From Calothrix sp. NIES-2098 (GTDB lineage Bacteria; Cyanobacteriota; Cyanobacteriia; Cyanobacteriales; Nostocaceae): DNA of 64,000 nt. The notes beneath the pieces were generated by a model that saw only the letters and a program-made list of their open reading frames with translations, had not been told where the DNA came from and did not search any database. The position numbers were made by a program, and so were the translations under genes. This document shows, piece after piece, positions 36,351 through 45,787 of this stretch; within the stretch, counting starts at the first letter, position 1, and the number at the start of each line of letters is the position of its first letter. The stretch lies in the NCBI GenBank assembly GCA_002368175.1, contig AP018172.1, forward strand, positions 8,187,001 to 8,251,000. The letters run 5' to 3'.

Positions 36351-38036
36351 ATGCCAGATGTACGATTCGATCGGTACTATCGTTACGAAGAACTGACAAA
36401 CATCTTGCATAGTTATGCTGAGGAATTCCCTCACCTAGTACGCATAAAAAGCATTGGCAAGAGTTATGAAGAACGTGACATCTGGCTGTTGACTGTGACT
36501 AATTTCGCCACTGGGTTAGACCAAGAAAAACCTGCCCTTTGGGTTGATGGTAATATCCACGCCACAGAATTAGCACCGTCAATTGTGTGTCTGTACTTGC
36601 TGCAAACTTTAGTTACCGCCTACGGTACGCATCCGGATATTACTCGTTGTTTAGACACCCGCACCTTCTATATTTGCCCACGTATTAATCCTGATGGAGC
36701 GGAGTGGGCTTTGGCTGACAAACCTAAATTTATTCGTTCTGCTACCCGTGCCTATCCTGAAGGTACGGAAAGCAACGACGGTTTAGTTATGGAAGATATT
36801 GATGGGGATGGCCGGATTTTACTCATGCGTATCCCCGATCCCAATGGCGCTTGGAAAATCTGCCCTACAGAACCGCGTTTATTAGTGCGTCGCGAACCAA
36901 CAGAAATCGGCGGTGAATATTACCGACTTTTACCAGAAGGACGGATAGAAAATTACGATGGCGTCCAGATTAAGATTCAGCCAACTCAACAAGGATTAGA
37001 CTTGAACCGCAATTTCCCGGTTATGTGGCGACAAGAATTTCAACAGCCAGGGGCTGGCCCTTATCCCACATCAGAAACAGAAGTGCGATCGCTTGTCCAA
37101 TTTATTACCACACATTCTAATATTACTGGGGGTGTAGCTTTTCACACTTTTGGTGGTGTACTCATCCGTCCCTACAGCTACCACAGCGATGAAGAATTTG
37201 CTGTTGAAGACCTCCGCACGTATCAATACATCGGTAAAAAAGCCACTGAAATTACTGAATATCCAGCTATTTCTGCTTTTCATGACTTTCGTTACGATCC
37301 CAAAGATTATATCTCTGGTACTTTTGACGATTGGGCTTATGATGAGCGTGGTGTATTTGCTTGGACAGTAGAAGTTTGGAGTCCGCAACGCCAAGCCGGA
37401 ATTAAAGAGTATAAACACGTTGAATGGTATCGAGAACACCCATTTGAAGATGAACTGAAACTGTTGCAATGGAACAACGAACAACTCTCAGGTCAGGGAT
37501 ATGTGGACTGGTATGCCTTCGATCATCCTCAACTTGGTCAAGTAGAATTAGGCGGTTGGAATAGCATATATACCTGGATTAATCCACCTCCAGAGTTTTT
37601 AGAAAAGGAGATAGCCCGCTTTCCAGATTGGTTAGTATGGCATTTGTTAATTTCCCCTCGCTTAGAGATTTATGAAGCTAGCGTCTGTAATTTGGGTAAC
37701 GATCTGTATCGAGTGCGGCTAGTAGTACAAAATACAGGTTGGCTTCCTACCTACGTTACTCAAAAAGCGTTGGAAAAAAAGCTAGTAAGCGGCTGTATCT
37801 GTGAAATTGAATTACCTGATAGCGCAACTTTAGTAATGGGTAAAATTCGTGAAGAATGGGGACAATTGGAAGGACGCGCTTACCAACCTTCGTATCCTAC
37901 TAGGAGGCAGAGCGATCCTACTGACGACCGAGCAAAGGTAGAATGGGTGGTACGCGGACGCATAGGTAGCACGATTAAACTTTTAGCCTGTCATGAACGT
38001 GCGGGAGTTGTCCGCACTGAGGTGAAATTAGGTTGA
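36351..38036 (+). CDS. M14 family zinc carboxypeptidase
   Basis: The metallocarboxypeptidase has 561 residues. Zinc ligands H70 and E73 lie in GNIHATE and the third ligand His in VAFHTFGG; the substrate-binding RINPDG and NRNFP segments and the general-base Glu in TVEVWSP are present. The start at 36351 is preferred over an ATG 30 bp upstream because GAGAGG lies 7 nt before it. No signal peptide is visible, so the enzyme seems cytoplasmic. The region after about residue 380 is an extra C-terminal domain beyond the M14 core. The natural peptide substrate is unknown. It lies 82 bp after the barrel gene. Confidence 0.9.
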   Translation: MPDVRFDRYYRYEELTNILHSYAEEFPHLVRIKSIGKSYEERDIWLLTVTNFATGLDQEKPALWVDGNIHATELAPSIVCLYLLQTLVTAYGTHPDITRCLDTRTFYICPRINPDGAEWALADKPKFIRSATRAYPEGTESNDGLVMEDIDGDGRILLMRIPDPNGAWKICPTEPRLLVRREPTEIGGEYYRLLPEGRIENYDGVQIKIQPTQQGLDLNRNFPVMWRQEFQQPGAGPYPTSETEVRSLVQFITTHSNITGGVAFHTFGGVLIRPYSYHSDEEFAVEDLRTYQYIGKKATEITEYPAISAFHDFRYDPKDYISGTFDDWAYDERGVFAWTVEVWSPQRQAGIKEYKHVEWYREHPFEDELKLLQWNNEQLSGQGYVDWYAFDHPQLGQVELGGWNSIYTWINPPPEFLEKEIARFPDWLVWHLLISPRLEIYEASVCNLGNDLYRVRLVVQNTGWLPTYVTQKALEKKLVSGCICEIELPDSATLVMGKIREEWGQLEGRAYQPSYPTRRQSDPTDDRAKVEWVVRGRIGSTIKLLACHERAGVVRTEVKLG

Positions 38037-38099
38037 TGAGCGACATAATTGTCGATACCAAAAAGTGGTAATGTTGAAAAAAATTCGCTTCTACAGGCA

Positions 38100-38207
38100 A
38101 TGAATAACGACGTTGTTGCTTTTTTGATCGGTGCTAGTTTGCTTGTAATCTATCTGGTGTTCTCCGCATGGACGGAAATGGGGACAAAGCTACCCTGGAA
38201 GAAGTAG
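38100..38207 (+). CDS. Possible 35-residue single-helix membrane protein
   Basis: A short frame from ATG at 38100 encodes five polar residues, one hydrophobic helix (about VVAFLIGASLLVIYLVF) and a short tail ending LPWKK. The composition and the charged end fit a small cyanobacterial membrane-complex subunit, but it matches none of the Psb, Psa, Pet or Ndh small subunits I can recall. The ribosome-binding site is weak (CAGG). It follows the M14 gene by 63 bp and precedes a strong palindrome, so it could be the last gene of that transcript. Confidence 0.45.
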   Translation: MNNDVVAFLIGASLLVIYLVFSAWTEMGTKLPWKK

Positions 38208-39620
38208 AAGCTGGGCTTTAGGATTTACATCTGGCAATAAAATCTTTCTCAGAATCCAGAACCTCAACAGGATTTTTAGGCAGAAGGTAAGATCGCCTTT
38301 TATATGGTTTTAAATGAGTTACGAACAAAAATATCCCCGACTTTTTGAAAAAGTCGGGGATCTAAGCCTCTCGATGTTAGCAAATCAAATAGGATTGCTA
38401 TATAGGCATAATGAGATTTAAGTGAGCGAGTCACAAATATTTTTTGATGGGAGTTTTCTCTAGATAAAAAGTGTGTTTGAATGCGATATCAACTGATAAT
38501 TTGTTCAATATTTAGAAAAATATTCGACTCTTAAATACTAAGTATTTTGTACTTAAAAATTTTATTGCCATTTGAAATTTATTATACTTAGTTAAGTATA
38601 TATATAACTACATAATTCAGTAATTATGATTCATATACCAATAACCTCAATCAGTATTTTCTGGATTTATAGGCTAGCGTTTATCCAACTTTAGCAGGAT
38701 GTCAGTTTTTCAAAATTGCAATTATATGACGCTGAAGTTGTAAATCTTAAATTCTTTTCTCTAGAGAATTATCAAGAAAACGCTAAAGTAAAAAACTCTG
38801 AGAAATCATCTAATTAATAAATTATGTAAACATATCAGGATAGCAGATAAAAAAGAAATATACCAGCCTGACAAAGCGTAGTAGCTCAAAGAATCAGCAT
38901 TTTCAAATTAGAATTTTAAATCAGCGAATTGTGCAAGTCAGTACTAGCCATTAATTATGGTTTAATTTTGAAAGTGCGATCGCCAATTGCTGCTCTAAGC
39001 TGGTCTATTCGCCTTCATGCTTAATGGTATATCTATGTTGTCAACTACCTAGAGAGGGAAAAAACCCTGGAGAAATTTAGCCTTTAGCTAGTTGTAGAAT
39101 GATGGTGGCAGATGAAAAATATTGATCGTGTAGATAATGCAGATTCTCGTCTTTTTATCCCTAGACTCATCCAACTTAAGATTGATGTGATTAGGCTTAT
39201 TCAAGACGTGAAGACGTCTAGTAAATATCAATTTTTTGGGCGAGCGCATTACTAAAACTGATAAAGTCATGAATTTATACTAAGATTTTCTTGGTTGTTA
39301 AGAAATCTCAGATAGCTTTAGTAGCTTTTTGATGCTGAGTGTTATCTGTATTTCTTGAAAAGCTCAACTCTCATCACACACTTAAGGTTGCTCTTGAGGG
39401 CAAACATTTTACAAGACGTTATGAAATGCAAGGGCAGGTGGCTATCGTGGTAAATTTTTAGGCTTTAAAAATTTAACATTTCGCATTCGTAGTTTTAGCC
39501 AAAGGGCAAACCTGACCTTCATCTCAAATGTGTGTGCCCAATTAACCTTGCATACAACGCTATCTCAGATTCAATCCCTGAATTGACCAACAATTCTACT
39601 TGTTTGTGGAGGAGATTTTC
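38208..39620. other. 1.4-kb gene-free region before the SLH gene
   Basis: Apart from the palindrome at 38333 this AT-rich stretch has no supported gene. The part next to 39621 should be the 5' leader and promoter of the highly expressed-looking SLH gene. Short frames of up to about 60 codons occur but lack good starts or recognisable sequence. Confidence 0.5.
38333..38361. repeat. Near-perfect 29-bp palindrome, terminator-like dispersed repeat
   Basis: The arms ATCCCCGACTTTTT and AAAAAGTCGGGGAT are exact complements around a single central G. The GC-rich outer and T/A inner part can form a hairpin on both strands. Elements of this type are scattered in Nostoc-like genomes; here it may also end transcription of the M14/small-ORF transcript. 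Confidence 0.7.
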
Positions 39621-41309
39621 ATGTTTAGTTGGTTTCGCAGCTCATTAGTAAAAAGCAGTTTTCTCGCTTTGGGAGTCTTAGCTGCTACGTTAACTCCTAT
39701 TGTAATTTCTATTCCTGCTTCAGCTCAAAATGCTCAAAAAATTGCTCAAACACCGGGTACAACAACACCAGGTGCAACATCTAACCTGTCTGATATTTCT
39801 GCAAATTACTGGGCAAGTCCATTCATTACAGCTTTAGCCCAAAGAAATGTAATTGCAGGGTTTCCTGATGGCACTTTTAAGCCAGATCAGCCTGTGACTC
39901 GCGCGCAATTCGCCGCCATGATTCAAAAAGCTTTCAACCAGAACCCGGTTCGACAGTTACCTTCTGGGGGATTTTCAGATGTTCCAGCTAACTACTGGGC
40001 GGCGGACGCAATTCGGGTAGCCTACGAAACAGGATTTATGTCAGGTTATCCAGGTAATCGGTTTCTGCCTAATGAACAAATTCCTAAAGTACAGGCGATA
40101 GTTGCTTTATCTAGTGGCTTGGGTTTGACTAGCAGCGGTACTGCATCTAGTATTTTGAGCACTTATTACACAGATGCTACATCAGTGCCAGATTATGCAG
40201 TGAATAGTGTTGCAGCTGCAACCCAAAGCAATATTGTTGTTAACTATCCAGAAGTTAGACAACTTAATCCCCAAAGGACTCTAACACGTGCCGAAGCAGC
40301 AGCACTTTTGTATCAAGCATTAGTAAAACAGGGACAACTACAACCGATTGCTAGCAATGTTCCCGCAGCTAGTTATATTGTTGCAGGTAGTACTACTCAA
40401 CCTGGCACTAACCAACCTGGTGGAACCGACATTGTTTCCTTAGCTGCATCTAGCAGTTCTTTTACAACCCTAACTTCTTTATTAAAAGCCGCAGGGTTGA
40501 CAGACATCTTACAACAACCTGGCCCGTATACTGTTTTTGCTCCTACCGATCAAGCATTTGCTGCTTTACCACCAGGTACTTTACAGCAGTTACAGCAACC
40601 AGAAAACAGAGAAACATTGATTAAGCTGTTGAGATACCACGTAGTTTCTGGTCAATTAACTTCTAGTCAATTATCCACTGGGCAAGTCAAGACAATTGAG
40701 GATCAACCTGTAAACGTTAAGGTTGATACAGCCAACAATCAGATTGCAGTCAACGATGCACAAGTTATTCAGGCGAACGTGCAAGCCAGTAACGGTGTGA
40801 TCCATGCAATTAACCAAGTTCTGATTCCACCTGACCTAACTACCCAGCAACCAGGGACTACCCCAGGAACAACTACTGGACAAGGTACACCACGTAGAGG
40901 TCTTTTTGGTGGTACTAGCTATGTAGGGGTTGCTGGTAACATTGGTTTAACTGGTACGAACGCTCTGAGTGTCGGTAACTTCTCCGTTATCAGTAAACTT
41001 GGTCTGACACGTAATATCTCAGTGCGTCCATCAGCAATTTTTGGAGATCAGACACTAGTTCTAGTGCCCGTGACTTTAGATTTTGCCTCACAAGCAGCTC
41101 CAGTAGGCGGACAAACATTCTCAATATCTCCTTTCGTTGGTGCAGGTGTAGCTATTGATACTTCTGGCGATACCGATATTGCTTTTATGGCAACTGGTGG
41201 TGTAGACATTCCTTTAGGTTCTCGTTTTACAGCTACAGGTGCTGTTAATGCAGCCTTTTTTGATGACACTAGTGTAGGTCTAACAATAGGAGTTGGTTAT
41301 AACTTCTAA
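39621..41309 (+). CDS. Exported SLH - fasciclin (FAS1) - barrel-like protein
   Basis: The protein has 562 residues. The start at 39621 has a perfect ribosome-binding site, GGAGGAG with 6-nt spacer; a signal peptide follows (cut near ASAQ, about 35). Three SLH units lie at about 55-95, 118-160 and 182-240 (ISANYWASPFI, FPDGTFKPDQ, VTRAQFA). A FAS1 domain follows (about 270-400; YTVFAPTDQAFAALP, YHVVSGQL, NGVIHAINQVLIP). The last 140 residues are strand-rich, Gly/Thr-rich and end in YNF, like an outer-membrane barrel end. SLH domains bind peptidoglycan-linked polymers and FAS1 domains mediate adhesion, so it probably anchors the outer layers. It is followed by a strong terminator. Confidence 0.88.
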   Translation: MFSWFRSSLVKSSFLALGVLAATLTPIVISIPASAQNAQKIAQTPGTTTPGATSNLSDISANYWASPFITALAQRNVIAGFPDGTFKPDQPVTRAQFAAMIQKAFNQNPVRQLPSGGFSDVPANYWAADAIRVAYETGFMSGYPGNRFLPNEQIPKVQAIVALSSGLGLTSSGTASSILSTYYTDATSVPDYAVNSVAAATQSNIVVNYPEVRQLNPQRTLTRAEAAALLYQALVKQGQLQPIASNVPAASYIVAGSTTQPGTNQPGGTDIVSLAASSSSFTTLTSLLKAAGLTDILQQPGPYTVFAPTDQAFAALPPGTLQQLQQPENRETLIKLLRYHVVSGQLTSSQLSTGQVKTIEDQPVNVKVDTANNQIAVNDAQVIQANVQASNGVIHAINQVLIPPDLTTQQPGTTPGTTTGQGTPRRGLFGGTSYVGVAGNIGLTGTNALSVGNFSVISKLGLTRNISVRPSAIFGDQTLVLVPVTLDFASQAAPVGGQTFSISPFVGAGVAIDTSGDTDIAFMATGGVDIPLGSRFTATGAVNAAFFDDTSVGLTIGVGYNF

Positions 41310-41317
41310 TTGTTGAG

Positions 41318-41356
41318 TAATGGGTAAGGAATTCGACTCCTTACCCATTAAGTTTT
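41318..41356 (+). terminator. Strong intrinsic terminator after the SLH-FAS1 gene
   Basis: Arms TAATGGGTAAGGA (41318-41330) and TCCTTACCCATTA (41338-41350) are perfect 13-mers with a 7-nt loop, followed by AGTTTT. It starts 9 bp after the stop codon. Confidence 0.85.
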
Positions 41357-41589
41357 GCGGACTGAATTACAGAACAATAGGATTAACTATATGAATGTCG
41401 TTTGAGGGCTAAAGTTAATCCATCGCCAATAGGAATTAGAGAAAGTGTTATCCTCTGATTCAAGCCACCAAGAGCTTGAGTATTCTCATCTTGAACTTGA
41501 GGCTCGGCAACTCGTCAAGACCAATAGTTCGTTTTGACATAGCGATCGCGAATCCGACTCATCAACCGCTATACTATCGCTGGAGAGTA

Positions 41590-41627
41590 GTGGAAGGCAG
41601 ATGGCAGATGGCAGAGGGCAGAAGGAA
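41590..41627 (+). repeat. Short degenerate 7-bp tandem repeat (GGCAGAT/GGCAGAG type)
   Basis: Units GGCAGAT, GGCAGAT, GGCAGAG and GGCAGAA follow each other. Such heptamer repeats are typical intergenic elements of Nostoc-like genomes; this one overlaps the possible start of the following lipoprotein gene and makes its N-terminus uncertain. Confidence 0.6.
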
Positions 41628-42084
41628 AGAAAACATTCAGCTTTTTAGTCTTTTTCAACTAAATAAATATCTGCGCCAAGCTGCACTGGTGTTAACGGCA
41701 ATCTTATTAATGCTATTGACAGCTTGTGGTAGTATTGGGCTGCTACCAACTAGCCAGTTAGTACAAAAGGCGATCGCACTCCAACTAGAGCAAACTCAAC
41801 AGCAACTTCAGCAAAAGTTGGATCTAGATTTTCAAGGCTTTGAGATTAAAAAGCTATCAATTAGCGAGCAAAAACCTCTCACAATCCAAAGTTTGCCAGC
41901 TTTTCGGGTGCGGGGAAACTATGATTTAGTTATCAAATTGCCAAAAAGACGCTTGACGCAACTGCAACAACCGTTTGAAATTTATTTGCAAGTTCAGCAA
42001 GAAGGGAAAACTTGGCGATTGCTGCTTCCAGAAAGGGTAAACAAAGATACTCAACCAATTTGGCATAGCTATCTCATCCTCTAG
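41608..42084 (+). CDS. Putative lipoprotein, unknown function
   Basis: A hydrophobic stretch (LRQAALVLTAILLMLLTACGS) ends in a lipobox with Cys, so the mature protein should be a lipid-anchored domain of about 125 residues. The mature part begins with a Gln-rich amphipathic helix (about LVQKAIALQLEQTQQQL) and continues into a compact beta-rich region. The frame extends upstream to 41476, but that part is unlikely to be translated; the ATG at 41608 lies inside a short repeat, so the true start is uncertain. I do not recognise the family. Many cyanobacterial genomes encode similar single-domain lipoproteins. Confidence 0.65.
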   Translation: MAEGRRKENIQLFSLFQLNKYLRQAALVLTAILLMLLTACGSIGLLPTSQLVQKAIALQLEQTQQQLQQKLDLDFQGFEIKKLSISEQKPLTIQSLPAFRVRGNYDLVIKLPKRRLTQLQQPFEIYLQVQQEGKTWRLLLPERVNKDTQPIWHSYLIL

Positions 42085-42180
42085 CGATATGTGCAACTAT
42101 GCAAACCATCACATAATACCCGTATAAATGCCCAGGTAAAGCGATTGTAGAGGTAATGGTTTCACTGGGGGCAAGGGAAG

Positions 42181-42954
42181 ATGTACATTAACTTTTTCAT
42201 CAGTTCCATTATTGGAATTGTAATTTTAGTACTTACAGCTTTCGGTTTACTACAATGGTTGCACATACCTGCGGGTAGCTTTCTTGACTGGGTAATTGGT
42301 GGTGCAAGTTTTTGGTGGTTGTTGGTAATTGTCACCGTACCGTGGAATGTGCATTTTCAAGCTAAAGAAGTTTTAGCAGAAGCGGCGCAGTCGATAGAGA
42401 AACGCATTCCTGTAGATGAGAAACAATTAAAGTATGTCAGGCTTTTGGCAAAGCGATCGCTTTGGGTAGCACTAGCTTTACATTTATTTTCTGCTATTGG
42501 TCTTTATACACTCGCGGCTACTGGTATTAGTACTGTTGGCTATATTAGTTCCGGTGCAGCCTTATTATTAACAATCCTCCGTCCAGCCATCCGGGCTTAC
42601 GAATACTTGTATGCGCGGTTAACGATGATTCGCCAAGAATGGAAATATCCGCGCGAAGATATTATGGAACTGCGCGATCGCTTTTCTGTATTAGAACAAA
42701 AAGTACAGCGCTTAGAAGAACAACTCGATGCCGAACAACCCTACTCAATTCCGGCAAATCAACAACGGTTTAGCGAAGAAACTCGCAAAGACTTAGCAAG
42801 AATTGCTGCTAATTTAGAAGAATTACGTGCTACAAATCAAACCGAACACGAACGCCTATCGAGGGAAGCTAGAAATGCGATCGCGCAACTTTCTACAGAT
42901 GGGCAATTTCTCGATCATGTCCGCGAAATTATTAGATTTTTCAAAACAGCATAA
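42181..42954 (+). CDS. Membrane protein with C-terminal coiled coil, unknown function
   Basis: In this 257-residue protein, hydrophobic segments lie at about 5-27 and 36-53, and two more at about 93-115 and 118-136. From about residue 150 to 235 the sequence is charged and heptad-like (RDRFSVLEQKVQRLEEQL, LARIAANLEELRATNQ), predicting a cytoplasmic coiled coil. A purine-rich GGGGGCAAGGGAAG directly precedes the ATG. I do not recognise a named family; the architecture suggests a membrane-anchored scaffold. It is on the same strand as the lipoprotein gene 97 bp upstream. Confidence 0.75.
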   Translation: MYINFFISSIIGIVILVLTAFGLLQWLHIPAGSFLDWVIGGASFWWLLVIVTVPWNVHFQAKEVLAEAAQSIEKRIPVDEKQLKYVRLLAKRSLWVALALHLFSAIGLYTLAATGISTVGYISSGAALLLTILRPAIRAYEYLYARLTMIRQEWKYPREDIMELRDRFSVLEQKVQRLEEQLDAEQPYSIPANQQRFSEETRKDLARIAANLEELRATNQTEHERLSREARNAIAQLSTDGQFLDHVREIIRFFKTA

Positions 42955-43056
42955 TTATCTATTCACCGACTAGAATTACTCCAGTCATTTAATAGGAACC
43001 CATAGAATAACACTTTTCAAAAGCGGCAAATACTTAATTAGTATAAGCACTCATTA

Positions 43057-43181
43057 GGGGAGAAACCCTTGAGGGGGTTTACCTACTAGCGCATCATCAT
43101 CACTTTGCGTAAGATGTTGCTTCACAAATACCGATAACACCAGCGCCAGCTTGTACACCGTATTCACTGGCGCTTTTATTT
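43057..43181 (+). ncRNA. Candidate structured small RNA with intrinsic terminator
   Basis: A possible -10 box (TAGTATAAG, 43039-43047) lies just before GGGG at 43057. The following sequence can form a 5' hairpin (AAACCC 43063-43068 with GGGTTT 43075-43080), and the region ends in AGCGCCAG (43142-43149) paired with CTGGCGCT (43167-43174) and then TTTATTTT. No gene fits the 100 bp between. It could also simply be the 3' end of the 42181 transcript. It matches no cyanobacterial RNA family that I recall. Confidence 0.4.
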
Positions 43182-43336
43182 TAGCTATCAATAACCGTAA
43201 AAGTGCAGATGTACCTCACCCTTCACTGGCTGTATATGTGACTACAATTTTTTGATTTGTGATTTGTCAAGGGGAAAGCATTTCTTTCCCCCATGCTTTT
43301 TATCCCTGATTCTGCTCCCTTGAGATCGCAATTGTC

Positions 43337-44014
43337 CTAATATCCGTCGCGTTTAAACAACCCAAACAAAGGAGCAAGGATCAAGCCAAAAGCAAAACCA
43401 CCAATGTGTGCCCAGTAAGCAACTCCACCTGTTTCCACACTCATATTGGCGGCTGTTTGCAGACTTACAAAACCAGAGAGAAGATTCTGAATCACAAACA
43501 AACCGATCAATATCATTGCTGGCACTCGGATTGTCGTGACAAAAAATCCCAAGAAAACTAAAGTCATTACTCTAGCTTGCGGGAAACGCAGAATGTACGC
43601 ACCCAAAACTCCCGCGATCGCACCACTTGCACCCAAAGAAGGAATGCCAGAATTCATCCCAATAAACCACTGACACGCAGCAGCTAAAGCACCGCAGATC
43701 AAATAAAAAACCAGATATTTGATATGGCCTAAGCGGTCTTCAATATTGTTACCAAAAATCCACAAAAAGAGCATATTCGAGATCAGATGCCACCAACCAC
43801 CGTGTAAGAATTGCGATGTAATTAACGTCGTCCATTCTCCGGCAAAGTTGGTAGTTAACTCTCGTGGTATCACCGCATATAGTTGAAAAAATAGCTCTAA
43901 TCTTGCACCACGCAAGCTAAGTTCATGAAAAAAAACTAAAATGTTCATCCCAATCAACCCATAAGTTACATACGGGGTGATGCGCGTTGGATTTTCGTCG
44001 TAGAGAGGAAACAC
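43337..44014 (-). CDS. Rhomboid family intramembrane serine protease (copy 1)
   Basis: The 225-residue protein has six hydrophobic segments. The catalytic Ser is S130 in LGASGAIAG and the catalytic His H203 in YWAHIGGF, both in the usual transmembrane positions; FLHGGWWHLISNMLFLWIFGNN is the family's conserved loop 1/helix 2 region. It should cleave transmembrane substrates in the plasma or thylakoid membrane. The neighbour at 44157-44870 is a close paralogue in the same orientation 142 bp upstream, so the pair arose by tandem duplication. Substrates are unknown. Confidence 0.92.
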   Translation of the reverse strand: MFPLYDENPTRITPYVTYGLIGMNILVFFHELSLRGARLELFFQLYAVIPRELTTNFAGEWTTLITSQFLHGGWWHLISNMLFLWIFGNNIEDRLGHIKYLVFYLICGALAAACQWFIGMNSGIPSLGASGAIAGVLGAYILRFPQARVMTLVFLGFFVTTIRVPAMILIGLFVIQNLLSGFVSLQTAANMSVETGGVAYWAHIGGFAFGLILAPLFGLFKRDGY

Positions 44015-44156
44015 AGGTGTTTTTCCTAATCACTTATTAATTGCAATATAGCTTGAGTGGCTGGTATGTTGCGAAGTACAGGTAATTTTGCTTGTTGTTA
44101 TTTTGAGAAAAAAGGAACGGTATTTTCTATTTCCCGTTCCCCATTCCTTTCTATAG

Positions 44157-44870
44157 TTAAAAATATTGTTGTTTAGGCTTGTCGCTAAACAAACCCAACA
44201 GAGGGCCGAGAATCGCGCCAAACAAAAAACCGCCTGCATGGGCCCAGTAAGCAATACCACCATTTTCCATACCGATATTTGTGGGTGTTTCTAGACTGGC
44301 GACACCATAGAAAGCTTGTTGGAGAAACCAGAACCCTAAAAAGAAATATGCAGGTACTCGGAAAGTGGGGAAGAAAAACCCTAAAGGTATGACACCGAGA
44401 ATTTCGGCTTGGGGAAAGCGCAGAATATAGGCTCCCATAACACCTGCGATCGCACCACTCGCCCCTAAAGACGGAATATTAGAATTCTGGGAAAAGTACC
44501 ACTGGCTCAATGATGCTAAAACTCCGCAAGCTAAATAGAATATCAAATACTTAACATGACCTAGTTTATCTTCGACATTGTTACCAAAAATCCAGAGAAA
44601 CAACATATTGCCAGCTAGGTGCAATAAGCCACCGTGTAAAAATTGTGAAGTAATTAAAGTTGCCCATTCTGGTACAGGCTGATGTACAGATACACCAGCA
44701 AAACTTAAGGTAAGTTCTCTGGGAACTACCGCCGCTAAGTGTAAAAATCCGTCTAATGCTCGCGGCGGAAGATTGGCTTCATATAAAAAAGCGAGGACAT
44801 TAACAGCAATTAGCCCAAAAGTAACATAAGGTGTGATTTGTGTAGGATTATTATCTCTAATTGGAACCAC
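44157..44870 (-). CDS. Rhomboid family intramembrane serine protease (copy 2)
   Basis: The 237-residue protein is co-linear with the neighbouring copy from the first residue (PIRDNNPTQITPYVTFGL versus PLYDENPTRITPYVTYGL). The catalytic Ser is S138 in LGASGAIAG and the His H211 in YWAHAGGF. It differs mainly by an insertion of eight residues near 60-68 (VSVHQPVP) and in the C-terminal tail, which ends in a polar DKPKQQYF. Both catalytic residues are intact in both copies, so both are probably active; different tails may give different substrates or partners. Confidence 0.92.
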   Translation of the reverse strand: MVPIRDNNPTQITPYVTFGLIAVNVLAFLYEANLPPRALDGFLHLAAVVPRELTLSFAGVSVHQPVPEWATLITSQFLHGGLLHLAGNMLFLWIFGNNVEDKLGHVKYLIFYLACGVLASLSQWYFSQNSNIPSLGASGAIAGVMGAYILRFPQAEILGVIPLGFFFPTFRVPAYFFLGFWFLQQAFYGVASLETPTNIGMENGGIAYWAHAGGFLFGAILGPLLGLFSDKPKQQYF

Positions 44871-45117
44871 AGGCTCTTTTCCTTATATATAAGCAACTAG
44901 CCTCACAATACTGGCTCTTGCTAGTAGTTGCTTCTACCTCATGGATGGATATTACAAATAATTAATGCTTCTGGAGGATGGGCAGATTTTTCTCAAAATT
45001 GACTATTTTTAATTAACATTGTGTCTACTTTGTGACAGTAGTGCTAATTGAGTAAAATAGTCTAATTGTACTGCTGTGGGCAAAGATGCCTGGTAGTTAG
45101 GTAAAAGTATCATCATC

Positions 45118-45711
45118 ATGAACTGGCTAGCCCACTTGTTATTGTCTGAACCAAACGTTGAGATTCGCTTAGGTAATCTCCTAGCCGATATTGTGAAGGG
45201 GTCAGCTCGTCAAGAATTTAACTTTCATATCCAGCGCGGAATTGCTTGTCATCAAGTAATTGACAAGTTTACAGACAATCACATAGTTGTTCAACGAAGT
45301 AAAGAACGCCTCAATTCAAGCTACAGAAGATTTGCTGGTGTACTGGTAGATGTTTTTTACGATCACTTCCTGGCAAAAAATTGGTCGCAATATTCCCACG
45401 TTTCTCTTGATGAATTTACCGCAGAGATTTATGAATCGTTTTGCGCTTATCAAGGACAGATACCGCCGATAGTTAGGGAAGTGATTTCTCGCGTCGCTGC
45501 GGAAGATTGGTTGGGTTCTTACCGTAATGTATCTGGTATAGAAATTGCTCTTTTGCGGATATCAAGGCGATTATCAAGGCGACGCAACAGACTTTTTAAT
45601 TTAACTCCAGCTATCAATGAACTCATCGCCCACTACGATGACTTGGAAGATGACTTTCAAGAATTCTTTCCCCAATTATTTTCTTACGTGCAGAATTGGT
45701 GTGTTGCCTAG
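45118..45711 (+). CDS. acpH: Acyl-carrier-protein phosphodiesterase-like protein
   Basis: The 197-residue protein aligns with AcpH, which removes the 4'-phosphopantetheine arm from ACP. Typical segments are MNWLAHLLLS, GNLLADIVKG, GIACHQVIDKFTD, FAGVLVDVFYDHFLAKNW and the C-terminal FFPQLFSYV. The metal-binding HD-like residues (His in LAHL, Asp in LADI and DKFTD, and YDHF) are conserved. It is cytoplasmic and appears to stand alone. Several AcpH-like proteins are not tested biochemically, so the exact reaction is inferred from the family. Confidence 0.88.
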   Translation: MNWLAHLLLSEPNVEIRLGNLLADIVKGSARQEFNFHIQRGIACHQVIDKFTDNHIVVQRSKERLNSSYRRFAGVLVDVFYDHFLAKNWSQYSHVSLDEFTAEIYESFCAYQGQIPPIVREVISRVAAEDWLGSYRNVSGIEIALLRISRRLSRRRNRLFNLTPAINELIAHYDDLEDDFQEFFPQLFSYVQNWCVA

Positions 45712-45787
45712 TTGACCGCAATCTTCAGCAACCCATATTTTTTAAACTAAGATTATAAACGCAACTCCTCAAACTTGGAGTCCTTGC

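Noticed and set aside
39112..39255. A 47-codon plus-strand frame with ATG in the gene-free region before the SLH gene.
   Set aside because: Composition is acceptable, but there is no recognisable sequence, no good ribosome-binding site and no context.
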